Assembly (NCBI RefSeq): GCF_033807575.1
Contig: NC_084730.1
Location: 8,725,986 to 8,789,985, forward strand
Direction of reading: 5' to 3'
Source: Cydia pomonella
Lineage: Eukaryota > Arthropoda > Insecta > Lepidoptera > Tortricidae
DNA: 64,000 nt
The notes under the pieces are model-generated. The model saw nothing but the letters and a program-made list of their open reading frames with translations. It had not been told where the DNA came from and did not search any database. Below are positions 10,076-18,890 of the stretch, in pieces; the first letter of the stretch is position 1, and every line of letters starts with the position of its first letter. The position numbers and the translations under genes were made by a program.

Positions 10076-10519
10076 CAGTGTGTCCTTAGCCATTGGAAAA
10101 ACCCTGGAAGCCCACATAGGGTTACTTTTCAGAAATGCTCTAACGTTAATATTTTTTTAGTTAGAACAAAAGATAAAAAAAAAAATTCCGAACAAAAGTT
10201 ATTTGCAATTATAGACAACAAAAAGAAACAAACTGTATTAATCTTTTGTAATTAATTTGATAATGATGACATTTGTCAAAAGTCAGAATGTCATATATAA
10301 AAAAGATAATCAAAAAGGTCAAAGAAGGTTCCATACTGTTATTTGAGGATATTACCTTAGGAGCTACTAACACATACAGGTTGCTCCAAAGTACAAAATC
10401 GTAATTTGTTAATTTCTTCGAAACCGCTACACCGGTTGTTATGATACTTTGTACATTGGTTCTAAATACCCTAATTCATATGTACATTTCGGCTTTGTCT
10501 AATGGCTAAGGACACACTG
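10076..10519. mobile_element. TA-flanked mariner-like MITE, uninterrupted copy
   Basis: 444 bp with ends cagtgtgtccttagccattg and caatggctaaggacacactg-type inverted termini, TA on both sides (10074-10075, 10520-10521). It is the empty-site reference for the interrupted copy at 48219-48899. It is placed immediately next to the preceding MITE, sharing a TATA junction. Confidence 0.9.
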
Positions 10520-10699
10520 TATGTATTTCTGGTCAACATTTATTTTATAACACTCAAGTAGGTAATTGCACATTATAATGTATTATTAAAAATATATATA
10601 TTAAGCTTCTGATCCTTGGCATATTTATCTCCATAGTTTGTTTATATTTGCAATAAAAAGTGACATACAATTAGAAAGAAATACACACAAAACAATAAT

Positions 10700-10815
10700 A
10701 TATAAATAAACTACTAACTTATTCTAAAAGACCTCTGTGGGCTGCACCGGGTGCAAAGGTGCCCATCACACTTGCCGCGTTACCGCGCTGGATAGCGATG
10801 GCCAACCTCTGCACC
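10700..10815 (-). pseudogene. RLE-type LINE C-terminus, fragment
   Basis: On the - strand it encodes LAIAIQRGNAASVMGTF ... GLLE then a stop, the end of the same protein type as at 42640-43300. It differs in the tail after GT, so it is a separate subfamily. Confidence 0.75.
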
Positions 10816-11200
10816 AGGTACGGTATCTAAATGTAAGAGTTTTATAATTGTGGTCTACCGTATTTAATTTTAATTCAGTATTTACGTTCTAATTTATAGT
10901 TTCTGATTTGCTTATTGATTCATCAGTCATCTTAATATGGTGAGATAGGCAAAACTAAGCTTGTAAGGAAGTCTCTAATAATAGTACAAGATGTACAAAT
11001 GTACTGTATAACGCTCTTTTGCAACTACATGATCTATAATAGCGACTAATAACTTTCAACTGTAAGTGATACCTTCAAGAGAGTTAAGTAACGTTTGCGA
11101 TAACCGAAAATGTTGCGATGTTTATGCGATGGAGCTATAAAATACTTTTTATCGCCTGTTAACCTTAAGTGCAAAATTCAGCTGCTTATAACTTATATAG
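10816..11200. other. No recognisable element
   Basis: AT-rich intron sequence without repeats or frames I can name. Confidence 0.4.
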
Positions 11201-11562
11201 TTTTTTTTTTTTTTATACTACGTCGGTGGCAAGCAAGCATACGGCCTGCCTGATGGTAAGCAGTCTCCGTAGCCTATGTACACCTGCAACTCCAGAGGAG
11301 TTACATGCGCGTTGCCGACCCTAACCCCACCCCCCTCGTTGAGCTCTGGCAACCTTACTCACCGGCAGGAACACAACACTATGAGTAGGGTCAAGTGTTA
11401 TTTGGCTGCGGTTTTCTGTAAGGTGGAGGTACTTCCCCAGTTGGGCTCTGCTCTAGATCTGGAATGACATCTGCTGTGCTGTGCCCTACCACACAAGGCG
11501 AGATGACATTCACATTGCCCATACCTCTCTTTTGGACGTAGTTTAAGGACATACCCGGGTCC
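11201..11562 (-). mobile_element. Poly(A)-tailed SINE-like retroposon, long copy
   Basis: About 362 bp. Read on the - strand it runs from a ggaccc head through gggcaatgtgaatgtcatct to the poly(A) tail (T-run 11201-11214). Nearly collinear with 50411-50769. Confidence 0.85.
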
Positions 11563-11573
11563 TACAAGATGTT

Positions 11574-11815
11574 AAGGTTATACAATTATCTGCGGCTTAA
11601 CATGCATTATAGCAGTCAAAACACCTACTGTGGGTCTTAGAACTATAACTGAATCTCTTAAAGAGTTTCATGTCAACTCAGTCTGTAGGCTAAGAGACGA
11701 TTATACAACAACCGCCAAAAAACTAACAGCCCCTCAAGTTCCATCACCGATTAATACCTACAGCGACACATCGATCGAATCCGACAAAGTTAACTATTAT
11801 AAAATAAATAAATAA
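11574..11815 (+). other. Unexplained open frame in gene A intron
   Basis: A stop-free + strand frame ending at the TAA at 11813-11815, with coding-like text such as SPINTYSDTSIESDKVNYYK. Possible acceptors at 11573 (ttaag) and about 11611 (attatag) would both enter it in phase 1, like the exons of gene A. It could be an alternative terminal exon, or a fragment of an unrecognised retroelement. There is no good pyrimidine tract, and the frame's end merges with a SINE tail. Confidence 0.25.
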
Positions 11816-12069
11816 AAATAAATATTATAGGACATTATTACACAAATTGACTAAGTCCCACGGTAAACTCAATAAGGCTTGTGTTGCGGGTACTTAGACA
11901 ACGATATATATAATATATGAATATTTATAAATACTTAAATACATAGAAAACACCCATGACTCGGGAACAAATATCCATGCTCATCACACGAATAAATGCC
12001 CTTACCAGGATTTGAACCCGGGACCATCGGCTTCGTAGGCAGGGTCACTACCCACTAGGCCAGACCGGT
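11803..12069 (-). mobile_element. tRNA-derived SINE, full-length-like
   Basis: On the - strand: accggtctggcctagtgggt head with B box ggttcaaatcc, body with catttattcgtgtgatgagc, and tail aatatttattttta. The same SINE occurs at 26431, 46169, 49009, 58813 and 59199. Confidence 0.95.
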
Positions 12070-12724
12070 ATATACTCGACAAATACCAACAAATGTCCTG
12101 TAACTCGCTTTCCCAGGGCCATTACAGACGAGCGACAGCACGCCCGCGACAGCAATCGGCGACCGTCGGCGACCGTCGCCAGCTGCAGCTGGTGAAGGCG
12201 CACGACGGTCGTCGACGGTCGTAAAGGACTGGTTAGGTCAGAGTCCTAGTACTAGTACTCGTTGTGTTAGTAATAGTTTAGAGTAACTATACGAGAAGAA
12301 GCATCACTTCTGAGGTTAGAAATATTGCAATCTTTAAAAAAACGGATTTTGGATGTAAAATTTCTGCTTGCTCTATTTTATTTGTACAAAAAATTCTAGC
12401 AACGACAATTAGTACTAGACATAGATATGTATATGTTAGGTACTTGAAAATAAATTTCATGTTATTTCAGAATATCGTTTTAAAACGAGAGCATAACTTC
12501 GATTGTATGGGGGCGGCTATGTTCGTGTGAATGTCAATCTATTATGTCCTGTACTGGTATATACTGATATATTTTTAAATCATTTAGTTTTTTTTTTCTA
12601 TTTTTTTATTTTGAAATGATGGTTGTATTTGTCTAAGTGACAGAATAATAATAACAGACAGTGTCAATGGTGGTGGTGTTAAATGTGACACTTATTTTGT
12701 CACGTTGTTAAAGCTATCCATATA
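12070..12724. other. No recognisable element
   Basis: Contains a GC-rich patch at 12125-12235 with repeated cgaccgtcg motifs and their complements. No gene seen. Confidence 0.4.
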
Positions 12725-13088
12725 CAGGGTGATTTCGGGGTCGTGGAGCAAGAGAACAAGACATCACACAGAATTCAAAGATGAGTCTAATGATGTTGCT
12801 CATTATTTATTATCACCAATTATGATTATTTTTCAGATGACAAATAGAAAAAAAACATGTTTGCATACAGTTTGGTCACCCTACTCAATGTAACGTCTTG
12901 TCGCTTTCCATACAGCGTATGTCAAAAGTCATAGGGTGACCATGATTACTTCGTATAAGATTAATTTTACTTGAAAAATAATAAAAAACAAACTAATTAT
13001 CTTTCTATCAAATACTACCGTATGATAATGTAAATCATTTATAGATTCAGGAAAAGTGGTTCTGGATCACGACCCAGAAATCACCCTG
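12725..13088. mobile_element. TA-flanked mariner-like MITE
   Basis: 364 bp, ends cagggtgatttcggggtcgt and acgacccagaaatcaccctg, TA dinucleotides at 12723-12724 and 13089-13090. No transposase. Confidence 0.9.
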
Positions 13089-13189
13089 TATACCGTGACC
13101 TCGTTATCACTGACCAAACATAAGCAAGTGTGCGAAACAAAAAAAAACGTTTTCTCTTTTAATATCATCTAGTATTTTTTTTTGAGAAA

Positions 13190-13361
13190 AGGAAATTAGA
13201 AAATATTAACAATATACATAATGGATATATACAGATGATTACTATAACTAGCTTATATCTAAAATAGGCCCTTGAGGCATTGTACCAAGGATGCTGGCGG
13301 CATTTCCTCGTTGTATCGCAATACTGATACGTTGTGCGAGGAAGCCGCCAGCTCTTCGGTA
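13190..13361 (-). pseudogene. RLE-type LINE 3' end, fragment
   Basis: Its 100 bases at 13262-13361 are identical, inverted, to 44284-44383, and the similarity continues into the 3' UTR. Encodes ISIAIQRGNAASILGTM. It ends 46 bases before the last exon of gene A. Confidence 0.85.
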
Positions 13362-13407
13362 AAAGAAAATATTTAGTTTTACTATATTAATTTTTTTTTT
13401 ATAACAG

Positions 13408-13559
13408 ACGAGTGTAGAACTTTGTCGAAGTTGGGTTGGATGGTGGCCGCAGTACTAGTTGTGTTAGCAGCACTGGCAGTGGTCGGGGTAGTCTTCGCGT
13501 TCCTCATGCTTTGCTTCGGCACTAAAACCTGCGAATCAAACAAACCGAAATCAAATTAA
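13408..13559 (+). CDS. Gene A, last exon: membrane helix and short tail
   Basis: Acceptor tttttataacag, entry in phase 1, stop TAA at 13557-13559. It encodes ECRTLSKLGW, then one strongly hydrophobic segment (MVAAVLVVLAALAVVGVVFA and FLML) and a ~15-residue Lys/Asn-containing tail. This gives a type I single-pass membrane protein with a very short cytoplasmic tail and no obvious signalling motif. The gene B last exon (24856-24971) has the same plan: acceptor ataacag, phase 1, Cys, Trp, one helix, stop. Signals from the cell surface would therefore need a partner. Confidence 0.8.
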
Positions 13560-13604
13560 TACCTAAAGGGTTCGTATATAAATTCATCATGTACCTACTA
13601 CGTA

Positions 13605-13735
13605 CTTCATTCATATACAGAAGTGTCTCTGTTTGACCCTATGGTTGACTGGTAGAGAATGCCATTTGGCATTAAGTCCGCCATTTGTACATTATTTTAT
13701 ATATATTGTGCAATAAAGTTTAAATAAATAAATAA
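13605..13735 (+). mobile_element. LINE 3' end in the presumed gene A 3' UTR
   Basis: The phrase gactggtagagaatgcc...ggcattaagtccgccatttg and tail aataaagtttaaataaataa are a common lepidopteran LINE 3' end, also present inverted at about 43395-43500. It begins about 45 bases after the gene A stop and carries AATAAA (about 13711). Confidence 0.7.
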
Positions 13736-13859
13736 ATGAAGCTCTCAGTACATTTTCGACATCGAGAAACGTACCATATGAATGACACTTATGTGTATGT
13801 TCTAAGATCTCACTTTATTATCTTGGATTTCCCGGAACATAAAGAAAAACTAAAAATCT

Positions 13860-14098
13860 GGTTTTAAAATATATATATTTTTTTTTATTAGATGCTGAGA
13901 ACAAAAAATGGCCTATTTGCAAATCCGACAGTGTTAATTCGTACCATAGGGTTATATCTTCTCCATTCACGAAAAACCGAAATATTTTAACAGTGTATAC
14001 CTTAAATTTATACGATTTAGAATTAAGACATGTTAAAACTGATTATGAGCCTTGTAGCTTGAAATAAAGGAATTTTATTTTTATTTTATTTTTTTAAA
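13860..14098 (+). repeat. Probable LINE 3' UTR fragment
   Basis: Ends in gagccttgtagcttgaaataaagg then a T/A-rich tail, very like the end at 24770-24800 (gagcctgagcttgaaataaag). Confidence 0.5.
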
Positions 14099-14360
14099 GC
14101 CTGGTCATGTTTAAGGACTAATAATTTAAGACTAAAAATAGGACAATTAAACTTATCTGGAATACGCCAGTTAATACCAATCAAAAAACTTTTATTTTTA
14201 CTTCATGCAAACGGCATTTATGATGGCGATGTATAATTTTAAACTTTATAGTTTCGCTTACAGACGTTTTTGCTTCGTAAAAACAATACTTAATCACACC
14301 TTACTTCGCCAGGGAGGGCTGCTTGGAACTGGAATTATACTCAAATGTTTTTTTTTTCAG

Positions 14361-14419
14361 GCACATCTGATGATCTACGTTCTGAATCTACCAATCTACA
14401 AAACTTTTTACTGCTCTAA
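14361..14419 (+). other. Candidate cryptic or alternative terminal exon
   Basis: A strong acceptor (11 T then cag, 14348-14360) opens a phase-1 frame encoding TSDDLRSESTNLQNFLLL and a stop. The phase matches gene A introns, so it could replace the membrane exon in an alternative transcript, but nothing else supports it. Confidence 0.2.
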
Positions 14420-14512
14420 AAATGAGAGCGTAACTAAAGCAAACCATCTTCTAGAATAAGTTGCGGGTTCAATTTAAAAATCTTCTGTTTAAGCTCCAAT
14501 ATATTATATATA

Positions 14513-15381
14513 CAGGGCGGAAAAATCGAATGCCACATGGATGGCAACTACCTTAAATATTGTAAATAGCACATTTTGTGTAAGGGAGACTTTCCTTTGT
14601 TTTTAAAAACAATAAATACTGCATTTAAGGATTTATGAAAAATCGCTTGCCTCAGTCGGGACTCGAACCGGTCAAATAATGTAAAAGCACTTGCAAGTCA
14701 CAATTTCAATTTATCTACGTAAAATAGTAGCTCTAATATTTGAAAATGGAATAAACACAATTCGAAAAAAAAGAAAAGAATGCGTTCAACAAGTCGGGCA
14801 TTATTTGTTTAAAATTAAAAAGATTGCACTTAAAAAACAAAAACGGTTCGTTAAAATGTTCCATTTTTAAAAATTTACCTATCCTAGCTACTATGATGAC
14901 TAGAGAATAATTGATGCAATTTTCCTATCAAAGGAAGTAGGTAGGTTACTAAAGTGGCATTAGTAATCGCAACTAAAGTGATAAGTAAACAGAAGTGTAG
15001 CTCATCATTATCATGTCATTTAAACGTCTTTATTTTCCTTGTATTCCAAGGATTACGTCTTAATTCACGTGACGGGTGAAATCAAATTTCAAAGGTAATT
15101 GTTAATTTTCATGGCCTTCCGTTATTCTGATTGTATTTGTTATTTAGAGAAAAATGAACCTTATCAGTAACCCTTTCAATCTGCATCATAAAATACAGCA
15201 CATTATTTTTTGTCACATTTGACCGGTTCGAGTCCCGACTGAGGCAAGCGATTTTTCATAAATCCTTAAATGCAGTATTTATTGTTTTTAAAAACAAAGG
15301 AAAGTCTCCCTTACACAAAATGTGCTATTTACAATATTTAAGGTAGTTGCCATCCATGTGGCATTCGATTTTTCCGCCCTG
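14513..15381. mobile_element. Long-TIR element with 165-bp identical inverted arms
   Basis: Arms 14513-14677 and 15217-15381 appear to be perfect inverted copies, beginning cagggcggaaaaatcgaatg. TA at 14511-14512 and 15382-15383 gives a TA target duplication. The ~540-bp centre is AT-rich and non-coding, so the element is non-autonomous. Confidence 0.9.
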
Positions 15382-15642
15382 TATATGTGTCAACACCAGG
15401 AGCCTATTTTTGAATTTCGATCGCTTGATTTGGTGGTCTGTTTAATACTATATCTATCTCCACTACTAGGCATTTAAACTCTAGGCACTAAAATAATTGA
15501 AAACGAGTGATCAATACTACTAGATTCCTAATTTCTATCGCTCGTATTTCACAAATAGCGTTTCTCCGTTTTCCACTATGTGCTCAAAATTTAAAAGTCG
15601 GCACCATAGAATTTAAATATTTCATTAAAAAAAACACATGCA

Positions 15643-15644
<2 letters not shown>

Positions 15645-15675
<31 letters not shown>
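15645..15675. repeat. (TA)n microsatellite
   Basis: About 15 TA units. Confidence 0.95.
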
Positions 15676-15676
<1 letters not shown>

Positions 15677-16430
15677 CATTCCTATATATTACATATCATC
15701 AAGATGAGGTTAGGTTAATTAAAAGTGTTTGAAATGCGAAGAACTGTTATATAGTAAGTTTCCATTCATAATAAATCGACCTTGATTTAGGTATCTGACA
15801 GGTGGTTTGATTTAAATCCCTAGTTCCCATTCCTGTGACGGAATACGAAGCTCTCAACGATCTATATGACTGACAGATATCTAATACATATTACTGAAAA
15901 GAGCATATAATCACTCCGTTTTAAGAGACGGTACTCCCATACTAGCGAGTGGAATCAGTTTGTTTCGCAAATCATTACCAAAATGTACGACAAAGAACTG
16001 TCAAAGAAACGGCCAAGCCGTACAGTTTGACCAAGCTGTTGGCTTTATAGAGTTAGAGCTGATAAAGTTTGAGCTTACAAAGTAAAAGTCTTGGTGCCTA
16101 CTAGGGGATCTCATAACTTTTTAGTGTAAAAGCTCTATGCGTCTGTTAGTCTTGGCAACACTTTGACGCTTTCAAGCTGCGAGCAATGTAACAGTTGAGT
16201 CGGTCGCGGCACAGTACACGTGGGGTCTTTTTTGGCTAATATTGTAAAATTGTATTAAAATTAAAATTGTATTAGTCCTCTTCTTATAGGTTATACGAAT
16301 CAATTATAAAAACTCAGAAACTCATCTGAACCTGGCTTACCTATAGGCCAATCAAATCCCGGGAACTGTGCATATATTTATGCTCTTTTTCAGTTTTTTG
16401 CTTGTAGATCAAAAACGGTACATCCAACCA
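15676..16430. other. Intergenic sequence, no recognisable element
   Basis: No supported gene or repeat; may include part of the 5' end of the LINE that follows. Confidence 0.4.
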
Positions 16431-17235
16431 CTGACATAAATGTACTATGTACCAGACAGGCTATCGAGAACAAATTGTGTCCGCCATTTCAGCGTTTGAC
16501 GTCTGTCACTAAGCTAAAGAATAAGCATAGGTGGCCAGAGGCGAAACTGTTATGACAACTGTTCATTTTCTGCCTACATACGCACTGTAAAGAATCTAGA
16601 TAAAATGTATTTATTTCCTTACAAGTGTATTCAAATTGTTTTACATTTGTTACACTGACAACATTAAAATTTATAAAAATAGTCATAAAACTATCTCAAT
16701 TTGACTCTCGTACTCGTAGCAATTTTTATCAAATCGCGCTTGTAGCATAATATACTTTTTAAATATAAGAAAAACGCTACAAAAAATTACGAGATATATA
16801 TCATTATTGTGTATATATTCTGCAAAAGTGATTTTGCTAGGTCCCTTGTAATTATTTTAATTTTAATGATATTTCATGTAATATTAAGCTGTTTAAGTGT
16901 GTATTAAATAGTTTTAACATTAAGTTTTATGTATACATAATAAGTGAAGTGCTTTAGTGACGTTTACGTGTCTTGTAATATCTCAAATTTGTAGCCGTTA
17001 TAGGTTATACATTTGAAATCTGTGTTCGCCTTAAAATCCTTTCTGGTTGTTTTTATCACTAGTAATTACTAAGTGTGCGTATAATAAAGCGTAAATCATT
17101 GCACAGGGTTAGAACACAGTGTAGACATAGTCAATCGTCACTATTTCATGTAAGTAAGTACCTAAATATCACTTGGCTTGAGTAAGCGAATCCTTGTTTT
17201 TTTTGGGTTTAATATAATAATAAAAAACATCTACA

Positions 17236-18816
17236 ATGCTAACCCGCAGAGCAGCCGCAGCGGCTCGCCAGCAGGAGACTGATAAACTCCAACTTACCTT
17301 GCTGGAATTGAAAAAATCCAAGGAATCTTGTGCTCAATTGCTTAGTGAAAGAGAAGACAGTGAGAAGGAACTATTATTAGTACTTAATAGCAATGATAAG
17401 CTGAAAAAGCAACTGTGTTCTTTAGAAACTGACTATAATAATGTAAATTCAGAGCGGGCCCAGCTTCAGGAGACGGTTGACAGGTTCACTGAGTGTAGTG
17501 CTGCCTATGAGCAGGCCCTGAAGGACATCAACTCATTGGGGAGAGCACTGCACGACGCCCACGAACAAATCTACGAGCTACAGGAGGCCCAAAACAATGT
17601 AGCAGCAGCACACACTCAGACCTTATTCGAAGAACTGGTTCGGCCCGACTCTCAGTTGGTTACCGCACCAATTGAAAACCCTGTGGCCACTACAGATTTA
17701 GCCAATGATACCACCACACCAAGGTTAGTAAGTTGCAGCGGAAACAAACTAAAGAAATATATTAAATTAAATAGACTTATTAAAAAAAAACAAAAGTTGT
17801 CAAAAATAAATAAATTGTTTTTTAAAAAATTGAGATTTTGTAAAGTTAATGTAAGCTTAGTGGATAAGTTAGATTTATACTCTGCTCAGTTAGAACATAG
17901 TAAATTACAATATGAAACTGACACACAGACATTAAAATTAAAAGTTCAGAGTTTGGAGGATTCAATTAAATCCTTAGATGCAATAAATGAGAGTTCAAAA
18001 AAAGTTATCAATGAATATTCTTTAGCCATGGATGATTTAATATCCCAAATTAGGCAAAATTCAGAGCGGGTTGAGTCTCTGACCAATGGCCAGTCATGTG
18101 CTTGTATGCAAATGAATGGTCATTCGTCGAGTGGAGCACTCGAGCCGAACCTGTGTGACAGTTTGACTCCATCACAACAAAATGATAATAGCTCCTTCCA
18201 CACTACACAACAAAGCACACCTGAACCTAATGTCATTATGTACTGTGATGAAATTGGAAGCAATATGAGCACATTTTTAAACTATTACTTAAAGGGACTT
18301 AGTACAATCAACAATTGTCTGCCTCATAGTAGCCTTGAAAATCTCTCAAAACGAATTTTAAATGATAGTACTATTAATTCAAAGACAACACTGCTTATTC
18401 TTATGGGGAATAGGGGTAATGTGAATAAAAATAATTTAATAAAATTCTTTGAAAAATTAAAGACACTTATAGTGAATGAAATTATTATTTTCACATTCCC
18501 CTATTGTGATCAAATGTCAGAGGCAGAAAACAACACTAGGTGTAAGTTAAATATATTTTTATATAATCTTTGTACATATAGTGATAAGTTTAGTATAATT
18601 GACACTAACAAATTTGTTAGCAAATACCATATGCCTATGGTTTTTTGGACTAAAGGTAAGTTATACCTTTCAAATTATTATAAAAGACAAATAGCTTTGT
18701 CGCTATCATATTTGTTTGACATTTCTGCCAAAAATTTGGCAGTTTATCCTGCTTCTATTGAGCAGACCGGTATGAACTTGGTTTTGGTTCCAGTCATAAC
18801 CAATAATTTAAATTAG
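17236..18816 (+). CDS. CR1-like LINE ORF1 (coiled coil plus esterase-like C-terminus)
   Basis: 526 codons. The N-terminus (MLTRRAAAAARQQETDKLQL) leads into long heptad-rich coiled coils at about residues 10-115 and 205-290, separated by a Lys-rich basic stretch near 165-200. From about residue 335 to 515 comes a globular part (PNVIMYCDEIGSN ... LLILMGNRGN ... IVNEIIIFTFPYC) that I take to be the degenerate esterase-like domain seen in ORF1 of CR1-type LINEs. ORF1 proteins of this type bind RNA and multimerise; that is family knowledge. The - strand LINE at 52307-56150 has the same C-terminal domain in decayed form. Confidence 0.8.
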   Translation: MLTRRAAAAARQQETDKLQLTLLELKKSKESCAQLLSEREDSEKELLLVLNSNDKLKKQLCSLETDYNNVNSERAQLQETVDRFTECSAAYEQALKDINSLGRALHDAHEQIYELQEAQNNVAAAHTQTLFEELVRPDSQLVTAPIENPVATTDLANDTTTPRLVSCSGNKLKKYIKLNRLIKKKQKLSKINKLFFKKLRFCKVNVSLVDKLDLYSAQLEHSKLQYETDTQTLKLKVQSLEDSIKSLDAINESSKKVINEYSLAMDDLISQIRQNSERVESLTNGQSCACMQMNGHSSSGALEPNLCDSLTPSQQNDNSSFHTTQQSTPEPNVIMYCDEIGSNMSTFLNYYLKGLSTINNCLPHSSLENLSKRILNDSTINSKTTLLILMGNRGNVNKNNLIKFFEKLKTLIVNEIIIFTFPYCDQMSEAENNTRCKLNIFLYNLCTYSDKFSIIDTNKFVSKYHMPMVFWTKGKLYLSNYYKRQIALSLSYLFDISAKNLAVYPASIEQTGMNLVLVPVITNNLN

Positions 18817-18890
18817 CTCTTAAGACAAAAGAATCTGTCTCTGGCAATTTAGCTTTTAGTAAATCTGATGCAAAATACTGCAAACATGGA

